Source: Ligustrum vulgare (Eukaryota > Streptophyta > Magnoliopsida > Lamiales > Oleaceae). Taken from it: a DNA stretch of 64,000 nt. Each line of letters starts with the position of its first letter. The first letter of the stretch is position 1. Below are positions 46,076 to 58,260 of this stretch, in pieces. The stretch spans positions 25,166,852 through 25,230,851 of the forward strand of contig OY743171.1 in the NCBI GenBank assembly GCA_963555705.1, written 5' to 3'. A program made the translations under genes and the position numbers. The notes under the pieces are model-generated. The model worked only from the letters and a program-made list of their open reading frames with translations, did not search any database and was not told the DNA's origin.

Positions 46076-46367
46076 CCTTGATAATATGATCCTGCTTTAT
46101 CGACATAAATTCACATTAATTTAACATATACCATCACTATAACCAATCCAAACAATTTATAATGATTAACTGTGCTCAATATAATTCGATATAACATGAA
46201 AAAATCAAATTAGAAAAAAACTTGCATCACAAATAATTCCAAATATTCATAATCATAGACGACGGGCTATCCAACTCACGCAAACACATAAAATGATGAT
46301 TTTTGTTTAATCTACTAAAATTTCAAAAGCAAAAAGTGATTAAAATCTAATAAATATGAAAAAATCA
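46076..46367. other. AT-rich DNA, no gene seen
   Basis: Nothing recognised. Confidence 0.4.

Positions 46368-46436
<69 letters not shown>
46368..46436. repeat. (ATT)n microsatellite
   Basis: About 23 uninterrupted ATT units. Directly followed by ACCCCGTGCGATGCACG, which folds CGTGC-GAT-GCACG. Confidence 0.95.
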
Positions 46437-46588
46437 TACCCCGTGCGATGCACGAAAGTTGTTTTCCGCAATATTTATTTCAACAGGTATTCGTAAAATG
46501 TTAATACAAAAACATAATCAAAACAAATATAAAACGCATAAATTAATAATATTCTATACAATAATTATTAAAATTTAAAAAACAATGT

Positions 46589-46752
46589 ACATGTTTGGTA
46601 GGGAATAAAATCAGGTTTTTAGTAGATTTTGATAAAATTTAACGGAATGTGTGGTTAAAATTTGTAGAACCTACGAAATGTGTGGTTAAAATTTATTGTT
46701 GACTTTGAGTTAAATTTTAGTCAAAAGTTTAATTTAGAGTTATCAAACATGT
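46589..46752. repeat. MITE-like inverted-repeat element
   Basis: 164 bp with ACATGTTTGGTA at the left and TATCAAACATGT at the right, 11 of 12 inverted matches. The phrase GAATGTGTGGTTAAAATTT is present twice inside in diverged form (about 46636 and 46676). Confidence 0.5.
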
Positions 46753-47173
46753 GAAATATAATTAATCCAAATTATTGAAAAATTATTTGGATAGTAAATG
46801 TTAATTTATATATTTATTTAAATGATAAAATGCCAAAAAAATTATAAATGTGTGTTTATTCTCAACGCAACTAATATTTATAAATATTTAACCAATAAAA
46901 ATATACTTTTATTTACAAAATAAAGAAATTAAATTAATAATTACAAAAAATCTTCAATTATCATGATACACAATAGGACAACATGAAAGATCAAGAAATT
47001 ATATCGAAAATCTTATACCACAATTATATCTAATTTACCCATTTTGAGTTTAAATTGGTACAATCTAATTTGATCAACCAAATATCTCTATGTTGGATCA
47101 GAATAAGCCATAAGTAAATGCATTTAATAACAAAAGTTCATATAAGATAACAACAATCACAACCATGTACATC

Positions 47174-48246
47174 TAGGGGTGAACATGGTTTGGGTTGGGC
47201 GGTTTGTAGCGGAATTTCAAAACAAACCGTTTAAAATGGTTTGAGAAATTTTCAAACCAAAGCAAACCATTTCATTTCCTAAACTAAATCAAACCAAACC
47301 ATATTTTGCGGTTTGATGCGACTTAAAATCGCGGTTTGCAATCAAATAAATTAGTAGATCCTAAACCAAGGCACATTCTTGTACAATAATGCAAGAATGA
47401 ATGAATGATTATTAATAGCAAAGATCACAAATTTCGCAATTGATACACAATATTGAGTAAATGATCAATATCAACTTTATGGTTGATAACTAAGAAATAC
47501 CAATTGACCATTATGTAGATTACGTCAAAAGGTTTTTTGAATTTTTTTGGAGATACGACTCACATTGACAAGGGGATTACTCCTACAGGTTGCAACTACA
47601 ATGAAATTTATTTGTTCAAAATCATTCACAAAACTAAAAGACAACACACTATATTACTGTAAAAGTTTTTCTTCTATTTAGTATGTTGTAAATATGTGTC
47701 GTATTAAATTCTCTTCTAATTTATTTATAAAGTTCTTCAATAAAAACTACAAGCCTCATTTTAACTTTTCTGCAGCATTCAATAGTTATAGTTGAAAATG
47801 AAGTTGGATTGCTTTTAGGAGGGATCAAATAAGCATAGATTAGGATATAGCTTTATTCCTGAAGAAATTCCATATTTTTTTGCAATTAATAGATGTTAGA
47901 AATTTTTCAAGAGTACGTCCAAATTTTGATAAATGTTATTCTATAACTCTTTTTTACTATAAAAAAAATCAAAACATTACTAAAAATGACTTAAATATTT
48001 CAATAACAATTTGAATTTGATAAATTATTTCTCCACTCATTTTTTTTTTTTTTATAATTTGTTTAAAATTTAGTTGGTTGCGGTTTGAAACCGCGGTTTC
48101 GACAATTGAAACCAAAACCAAACCATTTAAAACAGTTTTGAATTTTTCCAAACAAAACCAAACCATTTCATGTTTTAAACAGAACCAAACCATTTGTTGC
48201 GTTTTGATTTGGTTTAGCGGGTTGGCGGTTTATTTGTTCACCCCTA
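47174..48246. mobile_element. hAT-like non-autonomous element
   Basis: 1073 bp. Left end TAGGGGTGAACATGGTTTGG and complement of right end TAGGGGTGAACAAATAAACC share the first 12 bases. Flanks TGTACATC (47166-47173) and TGTATATC (48247-48254) form an 8-bp duplication with one mismatch. Subterminal regions carry many AACCAAACCA/TGGTTTGG words on both sides (47180-47340 and 48070-48230). The middle is AT-rich without a transposase. Confidence 0.82.
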
Positions 48247-48254
48247 TGTATATC

Positions 48255-49567
48255 TACCATTTTGTTCAATTGCCGAAATTTATTACGTGGTCTAAGTATA
48301 TAATTCGTCACTTGACTCATTTCAACTCACAAATCAGTGGATTGGTGATAAAACAATTCATGCATTAAACTCAGAAATAAATTCAATACATAATATTAAA
48401 ATATAAAAGTGAGAATTGAAATATAAAAACTAGATTACATCGTTCGTCCCAACTATAAATTTAGTAACACATAATAAAAGAGAATAAAACTAATGTTGAT
48501 AAGGAATACACAACCATCTTTTAATGAGAAACAAGAAGGTGAAGAATCTTGTACCAAGAATTGATCTTTTTGCTTGAAATCTTAAAAAGCCTTGAATTTG
48601 CCTATGAAATCTTGTGAATCTTCTATCTTTTGTGGTGATTTAATGTAGTGAAATCAACCTCCCTTTGATGGTTTAGGTTAGGTCATATAGTTTTAGATTC
48701 AAAATATGGTCTAGTCCAACCTCCCCCCCCCCCCCCCCCCCCCCTCATCTATTGTATTGAACTCTACATTCAATTATCTTTCCAATCACATATTATGATA
48801 CAATGAAGACATATGTACTAAAAGTTGTATACTAATTTTTTCACATTTTCATTTTATTTCATTCTCTTCCAAATTCGAGTCTTTCCAAAGGCAAACAAAT
48901 AAATACATAATTTAACAATATCACATTCTAAAAAATCAAAATCGTCTAAATTTAAGGTTAAGATGGATACAAAAACGTACTTATCAATATGAAGCAGAAA
49001 ACTTATGGCCGAGGGCAAGGTCTTGCAAGTTCCTTAACAAATTATTATTAAGTACTTTTCTTTCTTTAACAAATCCAAGGACAAGGATATTGTGAAAAAT
49101 TCCTAGCTCTCACCCCAGCGACCGTAAATCTAATTCAATCTCTTCATTCTTACCAAATATAATAAAAATTAAAAATAATAGGAAACTAGTTCAACTCAAA
49201 ATACCTTATCTAGGAGATTATATGGTGACTTGATGAGAATATATACTTGTACTAGATTATCCTGGCTTGTGTAAATATAAATCAAAATGCTCAACACTAC
49301 ACCCCATATACTTTATTAGAAACTAATAACATATGACCCAAAATTGCAGCAAGAATCATTAATGAGTAACAGTCAACTGGTCGACGAGGAGACTAAAAGC
49401 AGAAAATTACAACAATAAATTCCAACAACATTCTCAAATCTACGATTAAAAAAAGAAATTCTAACAAATTTTAGTATTTCCTGGTGAACGTTCTGAAAAG
49501 AGAAGGAAGCTAGCTCAACAACCAGGGGCGCCATGCGCCGAGCCCAGGCAAGCTCTTCACCTAAACT
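48255..49567. other. AT-rich DNA, no gene seen
   Basis: Includes the poly-C tract; otherwise nothing recognised. Confidence 0.4.
48723..48744. repeat. Poly-C tract (22 C)
   Basis: Uninterrupted run in otherwise AT-rich DNA; the length in an assembly is unreliable. Confidence 0.9.
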
Positions 49568-50464
49568 CAAGGGCGGATTTGTTGTGGGGGTAAGCGGGGC
49601 CAGCTGCCCCACTGCTCGGAGTGATTTTTTAAATATATATTGTATACTTTTATATTTTTAAGTGTTTGTCCTCAGTGAAATTTGTGCTGATTATGAAGAT
49701 TTTACATTTGTAATGTTAAAAGTACAGTCGCAATTCATATTCCAAAAAATAAAAAGTACAGCCACAATTATTGACTAAATATTATAGATAAGATGTACAC
49801 TTCTCACGTTTCGTTCTCTTCATTTGAATAGTTAATAGTAATTTATCAAATGAGTAGTAAAAAATTAAGGTTTGATGGGATCCATAAGAATTTTCAATGG
49901 TTCAATATTTTTCAACGAGGCTGAATTAGTAGAAGTAATAATTATTCATTCATTCATTTATTTTTAGTTCATAACTTGGGGGTTTTTTTTATTATTATTA
50001 TGGAAGTAGAAGTAATGATTATATGTGCGAAATTGTTATTCGTAATATTTATTTCAATAAGTATTCGTAAAATTATACTATTTATACATAATCAATACAA
50101 ATACAAATACAAAAGACAAAAATAATAATCTAAGATGCTATTTGCCTATTTTTTAGGATTGATCTATAAATTTAACTTGTTTATTGTAATACTCAAAATT
50201 GTCAATTTCAATCCTCTTGGTTCAAAAAAATCTCGACTATGGCAAATTATATTATTTATACATAATCAATACAAATACGGAAGGCATAAAAATAATAATC
50301 TAATATGCTATTTCTTAGGATTGGTCTACAGATTTAACTTGTCTATTTTAATACTCAAAATTGTCAATTTCAATCCTCTTGGTTCAAAAAAATTCGAGGG
50401 CTCCCCCTCCACCCCCAAAATTTTCGCCCCCCACTACTTGGAATTCCTAGCTTTGACCCTCCTG
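49568..50464. mobile_element. Non-autonomous DNA element with GGGCGG-type ends (probable)
   Basis: Left end CAAGGGCGGATTTGTTGTGG with GGGGCCAGCTGCCCC close by, right end CCCTCCACCCCCAAAATTTT to AGCTTTGACCCTCCTG. Together they resemble the common plant element whose ends read like CAGGGGCGGAGCTAG. Terminal identity is weak and no duplication was found. Its interior has a direct tandem duplication at 50070-50393. Confidence 0.42.
50070..50393. repeat. Direct tandem duplication
   Basis: Two copies, about 50070-50243 and 50244-50393, sharing ATAATCTAAGATGCTATTT-like sequence and AATACTCAAAATTGTCAATT then CAATCCTCTTGGTTC. The first copy has extra bases near 50095-50150. Confidence 0.75.
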
Positions 50465-51474
50465 ATCTCCTCGATCCCGAAAACAATTTGATTTTTTTTA
50501 AATTTTTTTTAATAATATTATTAAACAATGAAATTTAAAATGATGATATGATAAAAAAAAAAAATGTATCTTTAGTGATAAATGTTCACATGGTGATTAC
50601 AATGTATATAGGTTTGAATTTCAACTTGACTTCTTTTAATTGTCATTTTTTCTATTTCTTTTGAAAAAAAATTGCATAATTAGTCCTAAACTCTTGAACT
50701 ATTTGCATAGTTTGTTATTTTTCCATAATTCTAACGACTTTTATTGGAATGAGTTAACACATTATCTCATTAGGCATTAGCTTAGTTGAAATAAGAAAGC
50801 ACTTTACAATATTTGAAGTAATTTTTTTCGGCCTCGTACAAAAAAAAAAAGTTTTCCGCTGACACTGATAAAATTCCTCCGTCTGCCCCTGCCAACTACA
50901 AGGAAAATCAAAAAGGAGTGAAACCATACAAACGAAGAATAGACAGAGAAATTGCAACCAAAGTCTTTTCCTTATTTAGAACCATAAATCCAGTTAAACC
51001 AAAAATCCCTAAACTATATATTCATCATATATTACCTATCAATTTGTTTTAAAGACACAAAAGAGAAAGATTAGCAGCGGTAACAAAAAATAAGAATAAA
51101 AAACACGAGCACGTGCACAGGAAAATGAAACTCTTGAATGACTTGGTCCATGTTCTTTAATTTATTCATTATAATTTATAAATAATACAATTTTTCAAAT
51201 CACATTTTAAGCACACAATTTTTTCTTCACTTTTCAACCTCATATCTTATCTCAAAAATATAAATAAATCAATTTATAATTGCTAAAGTGTTACTGAACA
51301 GAGCGTATAGGAAAAGTTTTTGGAAGACGCCCATTTCTAGTTATCAGCATTAGGTTTTGCAATATTATCGTACTATCCAGATCTATAGTGTAGTTCTGAT
51401 ATGCATCAACAAATCGTGAAAAGGAAAGAAGAAACAAGAAACTAAAGAGAAGATGTGTGGTAATAAATACCGTC
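50465..51474. other. AT-rich DNA, no gene seen
   Basis: No domain or end recognised. Confidence 0.4.
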
Positions 51475-51620
51475 GCAAGCGTTTGTGGCCTAAAAAAAAA
51501 GGTTTTAAGAATGTCTCAACAAAATGCAATTGACCATTTTTATTACCACCATGGCAAGCGTTTTGGCCTAAAAAAAATGGTTTTAAGAATGTCTCAACAA
51601 AATGCAATTGACCATTTTTA
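51475..51620. repeat. Direct tandem duplication, 79-bp period
   Basis: GCAAGCGTTTGTGGCCTAAA at 51475 and GCAAGCGTTTTGGCCTAAAA at 51554; both then share GGTTTTAAGAATGTCTC and AACAAAATGCAATTGACC. Confidence 0.85.
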
Positions 51621-53110
51621 ATCTTCCAAATTACGTTCGGGTCGGTATTAACTTTATTATATTTCTCACATGACTGCAACATAAGGTACATAGAATTCCA
51701 CATGTGTTATATCAGTGGTAAAAGATCTCTCTTGTAATCACGCTCTGCTCACAAATTGTTAAGTGCTTGTTTTCTTGATGGAGACACGTTAATGAAATTC
51801 TTTGATTGTTTAATTGTCCACAAGAAGGGAGTACACAACCTTCTAAAGAGCCCCAAAACATGCAGATCACAAGAAATATTATAATAAGGGGCGTTTGGAT
51901 AAGTACCCAACTTTTGATATCATAATTGAAACTTACTTCATTTTAAATAATCACTGAAAAATACTTCATTTTTTTCTTTTTTGGGAAAATACTGTTTCCA
52001 TCTAAGTATCGTATTATGTTACTTTTAAAGTATCATAATATGATATTATGATACTTTCAAATTTTTTGTATCATAACATGAAACTTTTTAAATAAACTAT
52101 GATACTTAGAGCGAAATTTTAGTATAACACCATGATACTTTACATAATATTTACGATACTTTTGTCTTCTCCTCTCCACTCCATCGCTCTCTCCCCTTCC
52201 CTCTACGAACTTGCCTTCTTCTCTCTCCCCTTCAAGCTCAACATCTTCTAATCTTATTGGCTTCACTCTGGGCGATCTCTATTCCCGTCCGATTCCAGCA
52301 ACTGTGCCTTTTGTTGACTCCTCTCCTTTGTCTACAGTCAACTGTGATTTCAGGTTTCATATGGTAACTTATGGTTGTAGAAGACGATGACAAGCCCCAA
52401 CCTGAAAAACCAGAGTTCTTATCTGATTTTTGGCATTTTCTCAGAGAATTTTCTGTGTTTTTGATGAATTGTAGAATCCGGCAAGGATTTTAGAAATTTG
52501 GTATGTCAGTTCTTGCAATTCGAATTATTAGCCTTAAAGTGAACCAAACTGCTCTTTTTCTCTCTAAAATCCAAAGCAAAACCAGAGAATTATATTGCTG
52601 ATTGTTGGAATTTCACGAGGACTTGGTCGATGGTGGTGGTGGTGGTTTGTTGATGCACGTGGTGGCGACGGTGAGTTGGTGGTTGTACGGTGGTGACGTG
52701 GTGGCAGTGGTGTTGGCTCGATGGTGTTGTGATGGTGCTTAAGTGTTGATAGAGGTCAAGCAGATGATGAAGAAGAAGGAATCGCGTAGAGGCGACGGAA
52801 GAAGACGCAGCAGTGTACAGTGGAGGTGACGAGAGAAGACACCAGAACCATCGTGTCTTTCAATTTTTGTTGTCTCGGTAGTAAAAATCAGTTTAGTCTT
52901 ATTTTTGTAGTGTAGAATGCAATTTTCCCTTATAATAAACACATTCCAAATACAAAATGACATTAGATGAAACATTTAAAGCTTTAATGGACCAAGAAAA
53001 CCCAGCTGAGGGGGCAGAGAAATTCCTAATGGGGACAAGGATATCCTCCACCTCATAGTCATATAACCAATTCGTATTTTCTGGTGAAACCGTTTCCTAA
53101 CAGTCGTCAG

Positions 53111-53142
<32 letters not shown>

Positions 53143-53199
53143 CCAAAAATTGTTGAAACAACCGACGAATAATAAAACATTTGGACAAGACGACACCTC
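51621..53199. other. AT-rich DNA with short repeats, no gene seen
   Basis: A TATCATAAT/GATACTTT-rich stretch lies at 52010-52160 and a GGTGGT-rich stretch at 52628-52740. A CT-rich block (52160-52240) and a block near 53100 (A and CA runs) are low complexity. Confidence 0.4.
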
Positions 53200-53925
53200 T
53201 CAAAGACCTAGCAAAGGAAGTTCTCGAACCAGATGTTTTGGGAGGAAGAAATTATGGGTAAAATTGACAAGCAGGTCCTCGTTTTTATTGTATACTCAGA
53301 AAATAAACCATGCTTTTCAGAGGAAAGCCCAGCTGAGAAAATGGTTTCAAAATCAAGTAAAAATGGGTTGAAGAAGAACCTAGATGGTAAAAATTGTTTA
53401 TCGCTTACAAAATCATCTGAGAATGAAATTTTTTCTCCTTTCAAGAAAAACTCATTGGGGGAAATGGCCAAAAAGGAACTGAAATCCCCATCGTTGCCTT
53501 TGTGTGACGATTTCTCTAGTGAAGAAGAGTGTTGAAGGAAATGAAAGAAGAAGAGAAATGCGAATGGAAGAATGACGAAAAATCTAGGAAATCACATTAT
53601 ACATAGTGCACCATACGATGTCATTTCACTACTAGAAACTAGAGAAATAGGGGCGCCTCTACAGACTAGATTGTCGCCTCTATATACCGGTAGGAAATCA
53701 CATTATATACAATGCATCTCCGAGTTTGACAAAATCAGAGGAAAATGCAATTGGAGCACCATGTGAGATTAGCCCGATGGTCATGATAGACATGGAAGAG
53801 GATCAATCAATTGAAAATAATGAAGAGTACAATCTAGCAACACGAAGCAGTGAAAGCGACAAGAAGATTCTTGGGTGGATAACCCAATTAGGGTGTTCAA
53901 GTTCTTCGAGAAACTTGATATAAGG
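53200..53925 (+). other. Possible gene fragment, unrecognised
   Basis: Frames at 53233-53535 (with PAEKMVSKSSKNGLKKN, then SPSLPLCDDFSSEEEC) and 53726-53923 (with MVMIDMEEDQSIENNEEYN, then GWITQLGCSSSSRNLI) are hydrophilic, Ser/Lys/Glu-rich and less AT-biased than the surroundings. They look like the disordered tail of a nuclear protein with an intron or insertion between. GGAAATCACATTATA occurs twice (near 53590 and 53695). No family is recognised and splice sites are unconvincing. Confidence 0.25.
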
Positions 53926-55143
53926 TTTCTTCATTTTTTCCTTTTATTTGTACATTACCCTTCTTTGTGTGTTGAAATGAGTGTGAATCTTTCTTAAGTA
54001 ATACAGTCTTCTTTCATATTTTATTAAAAAGATCTTTTGAATTGCATCTTCCTTATGCATATATTTGACATGGCAAAGTGTCTCGACCCGTACCGAATCA
54101 TCCTAGTGGGCCCGAGACGTGACGTGTGCCGATGATGGATGCCAACTAGATACCGAATCCACCACAAAAGTAATTTAATCCGTTTCTGATCGTAAGAATT
54201 TCAAAAAAAAAATAAAAATTGATAAAGTTTCCCTTATAATTTTGACTAAACCAACCTGAAAAGCAACAAACTCTCAAACGAAAACATATATATAATATCA
54301 ATTGGAAACCACTTGTCCCAAAATATGCATAAACAAAATAAAATCCAGGAACCTGATTAGTATCATTTACAAAAATAACCCGAATGCGTATGAAATGTCA
54401 CATGTGATGCAAAATAACTGTACAAAATACTCGTCATGTGACCCATGAAGAACAAGAACTTGTTTAATGAATGGAATCATACAACTACTAGATCACGTGG
54501 CTCTGGTTATGTTCACTACAGTATCTTCCAAAAGGCTGATCAAAACACAATGCGTCCTAAAATAGAAAAATGATAAGATATGAGTTTACAAACTCAGTGA
54601 GTGGAGAGTTCGAAAATAAGTATACTTTTCTCATTTATAAATATTTCCTGAAAATCTTATTTACTCGGGTATAACTTGATTTGATCTTTACCTTCATTAT
54701 TGAACATATTGGAATCATAAAATCATTCATTCTTGATTCTAAATGATGTAAGTCAAGCATAAGGATAATAAGTAATCTAATATCAATAAAAGTTGTAACA
54801 ACTGTCATTTCACCATATTTTACGCCGAATTCGTTATTCTGTAAACTGGATAGACTGAATTCTGTTATCTGAAATCAAATAAACTGAAGTCTATTACCTG
54901 AAATCTTAATAACTGAAGTAATACTGAAAATTACACAAAAATGTACCCAATGAACAGCCTCGTTCATGTACAGAGTAATCTCATGTACATGACAAAGTCA
55001 TTGAAATCTAATAACTGATAAACTGAGTATGATGATCTGATAATCTGATCATACGTGCCCAGAGATGCCCAAAGGCTAAGTACCATAGTACACGGCTTAA
55101 AGCCTATATGTGTACAGAGTGTATCCCAAAGACCTCTAATAAT

Positions 55144-55377
55144 CTAGTCATACACTGTAGAAACGAATTCACACTAGTGCAGAGCGGGTAAAATAACATA
55201 TCTGGTCATATACTGTGGAAACGGATTCACAACAATGCAGAGCGGGTAAAATCACTATATCTGGTCATACACTATGGAAACAAATTCACATCACTGCAGA
55301 GCGGATAAAATCACTATATCTGGTCGTACACCGTGGAAACGGATTTATATCAGTGCAGAGCGGGGTAAGATCACCTG
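55144..55377. repeat. Tandem repeat, four copies of about 59 bp
   Basis: Copies begin at 55144, 55202, 55261 and 55320 with CTRGTCRTAYAC and contain GTGCAGAGCGGGTAAA-like words. Inside the solo LTR. No spacers, so not CRISPR. Confidence 0.92.
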
Positions 55378-56365
55378 GGTACTTTCTGGTGGTTTTTAAA
55401 ATAACTTTACATATAATGGAATATCTACTATTGATGTAATATTTGTTAAACATGATGTAACCGAATCGAATTTATATTAAAAATGTCTATCTATGAATAT
55501 CTACTTTACTAAAAAAATCATATTGTATAACTCAACCAGCTGAATTAAGTAACCTTGCCACTTATAGAATTTATTATAAGAACTGCAATAGACAAATATT
55601 TCATACAAACCTCGAAATTGAAATAAATGAATAAAATACTTATTTTCTGAAAATAAAGTTTTCCACTCACGGAGTTGGAAATGGTAGCTAGGTCGGCTGG
55701 TAAGATTTTCCTATTTCAATGTCACCTCCTGAAATATAGATGAGCGTTTGGATCAACTCAACTAACCACAATTATAATGTACATGTCCAAATAAAATAAC
55801 ATCCTATAACATTTCACAAATCTCATATACTTCCAACGTTATAGTTAACCAACCTCTCTTTTGTGAAATATAATCTCATTATCATTAATATATCCTTCAA
55901 TTAACCAATTCTTCAAATAACTGTACAATAACACCAAAACCCTTTCAAAGGAAATTAGTAATAGACTAAAACTTGAACTTAATTGCATGGGTAATTTAGA
56001 CTCCAAATAAACTTAACCAACTAAGTATTTAAACATGGAATAGGCTCCAAATAATTTAACCATACTCAAACCTTGGATTAATCCACTATTTATGCAAACC
56101 CTAGAATGGAACTATAGTGTCCTCAACCAAACTTGAATATTTAGTTCAATATCTTTAAATAAACTATAAATCCATCCAAAAATCTAACATTTAACTCAAA
56201 ATGCAAAATCCTAAAATTAAAATCACATCTCAATATAAATGGGTCTTTGCTTACCTCTTGAAAATGAAGAATACAAGAAGAAGAAAATGATGGTTTAGTG
56301 AAAATCCCCATTTTCTCCCTTTTTCCTCTCTATTTTTTTTCCTCCAATTTTTCTTTTCTCCACTC

Positions 56366-56374
56366 TCGGTCGTG

Positions 56375-56413
<39 letters not shown>
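56366..56413. repeat. (CT)n microsatellite
   Basis: About 23 CT units; lies in the leader part of the solo LTR. Confidence 0.9.
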
Positions 56414-56416
<3 letters not shown>

Positions 56417-56702
56417 GCCTCTGTTTGTATTTTGTGTGGGTGAGTTGTGTTTGGTTTGTCCAAAAATCAAGACAAATAAATGTTAATTCTAATTGCAATT
56501 TGGTCCTTACTTATATATCCAATAAATTCACAACTATAAATAATAATAAGTTAAATCCCCAACTTATAATAAAATGTAAATGATCCCCAAAAATTCTACT
56601 CATTTAAATTAGTCCCAACTTGAACAAAATTGATCAAATAAATGTTGAGTTGACTAAATAAATAGTTGACTTGTCATATTAAAAGTGGGTTGTGACACAA
56701 AG

Positions 56703-56932
56703 TATATTGGATTAACAGCCCATTGACTCATTTTTCACCAATTCCTTGAATTGTTATTTGCATTTGTACAAGAGCTTGCTTGATTATTTGGGTACAATGC
56801 TGATTTCTTTAGTTTGGAATATTGCTTTAACATGAAGTGTTTAGTGTTTCATAAAATTGTACACAGGCTAATATCTTGGTTTTAATTTTGCTGGTTTTCC
56901 ATCATTCTCATTTTAATTCAAACAGAGAATAC
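56703..56932. other. Short unique spacer
   Basis: Continues the sequence that preceded 54074 across the solo LTR. Nothing recognised. Confidence 0.4.
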
Positions 56933-57481
56933 TGTTAGAATTAATGTACAAGCTCAATTGTTGGGTCAGACTTTACAATTAGATTAATTAATATGATTAA
57001 TTAATCAAGGCCCATTAAAAGCCCAATTGTTGGGTCAGACTTTACAATTAGATTAATTAATATGATTAATTAATCAAGGCCCATTAAAAGCCCTATTGTC
57101 ATTAGGATTAGGGTTTTTGAGATGCACATATTAATATGTGCAATATTGTAGAGAAATAGAGACAGTCGCTTTTCATAATATTCTAGCGCAGATTTTTCTC
57201 TTGCTAGCACAAAGAGAAAAATCAATTCTCTCGAATCCATTCCAAAGGTTGGAGATTGATGGAGTTCCAGAATCAACTCGCTGTGTGGATTTCTGTTAGA
57301 GGCTGGACAATTGGACAGCTGGTGGTGACAAGCTTGTACCTCCTGTTTCAGATTTCAGATTCACGGCGTTCATCAAAGGTATTGTTCTAATCACAAATTC
57401 TATCTAAGTGCAAGGTTGATCCGGACTATGGTTTCGTGTTTGTTTAATTTCCGCTGTGCATATATGTATCGAAACCTTACA
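56933..57481 (+). mobile_element. Copia 5' LTR
   Basis: 549 bp, TGTTAGAATT to GAAACCTTACA, followed by an initiator-Met primer site. A 69-bp tandem duplication (56955-57092) lies near its start. Its 3' half is also found at 10083-10358. No matching 3' LTR is seen in the window. Confidence 0.82.
56955..57092. repeat. 69-bp tandem duplication in copia LTR
   Basis: Two identical-looking copies (56955-57023, 57024-57092), each from CAATTGTTGGGTCAGAC to CCCATTAAAAGCC. Confidence 0.93.
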
Positions 57482-57482
57482 G

Positions 57483-57495
57483 TGGTATCAGAGCC
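57483..57495 (+). promoter_or_regulatory. Primer-binding site, initiator tRNA-Met (copia)
   Basis: TGGTATCAGAGCC, an exact match, one base after the LTR. Confidence 0.92.
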
Positions 57496-57659
57496 TACCT
57501 TGTTACTTGTTAGAATTTGTTTAATTCTTTGATGATTCAATATGATTGAATTTTATTTTCTTGTTATCTAGCTTTTGAGAAAATTAGTTTTCTTTTTCTT
57601 GTTCAAATCTGATTTGAGAGAAATTATTTTGAGTCGAAAACGAGATCGGAACAATAAGC

Positions 57660-58260
57660 TATCTGGCGGCAGCCGCCGCCTCCGGCGATGGTGGTGTTGT
57701 ACGGCCTTCAGAGCACAGGCAGCAGCGCGGCGGCGCGGCGAGTCGCGCTGCGCAACCTAGTGGCGATGGTCGCCACTGCACCGCGCTGCAGATGCAGCAC
57801 CAGTTACAAAATCGCAGCAGGGGTGCGACGCTGCTCAAAGGTAGAGTCGCGCGCCACTGCTCAAAGCTGCAGCATCGCAAACGCGATGCAGAGGCTCGCA
57901 CCAGCGTCGCAGCAGCGCTGCTGGTCTTCTGTTCGACAGCGGCGACCTCAGATCGCGAGCGGCTGCGCTGCAGAAGGCGGTGATGGGATTGTGAGCAGCG
58001 GCGATCGTCGCTGCTGCGCCTCGCAGCGGTGATGGCCACAGCTGCGATTCACGCAAACGCAGCAGCGATGCAGAAATCAGCAGCGTGCGACGCTGCTGCA
58101 ACAGTAGCGTCGCGCGCTGCAACGCGAAGCAGGTGCTGACCTGTTGCTGCCACTGGACCATTGCAGCGGCGAGATGCCGCCGCTGTGTAGCGGCGGTAAC
58201 CGGGAAGGGATGAGAGAGCGCCGCGATACCAGAAGGCGAGAGAGATTTTGGGGCGGGGGT
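57660..58260. other. GC-rich island in copia leader
   Basis: About 600 bp rich in GCAGC, GCGACGCTGC and GCCGCCGCC words in otherwise AT-rich sequence. Open frames exist on both strands and encode Ala/Arg/Ser/Cys-rich low-complexity chains, so they follow composition. I see no domain. It lies between the primer site and the AT-rich repeats. Confidence 0.6.

Larger units (their letters stand above)
54079..56697 (-). mobile_element. Solo LTR, chromovirus-like (Tekay/Del style)
   Basis: 2619 bp with perfect 5-bp duplication CAAAG (54074-54078 and 56698-56702). Read on the minus strand it starts TGTCACAACCC and ends GGGTCGAGACA. On that strand a TATATAAG lies near 56513, followed downstream by a GAGA run (56366-56413), the promoter/leader layout of long chromovirus LTRs. 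No internal gag-pol is present, so the copy was probably reduced by recombination between two LTRs. Confidence 0.83.

Noticed and set aside
50754..50957. 67-codon minus-strand frame with hydrophobic start
   Set aside because: Short, AT-driven and without neighbours, splice signals or a recognisable domain.
51896..52060. MITE end (GGGGCGTTTGGATAAGT)
   Set aside because: Resembles one end of common plant MITEs but no inverted partner was found downstream.
55144..55377. Possible CRISPR-like array
   Set aside because: Units are directly adjacent with no unique spacers and the context is a plant LTR.
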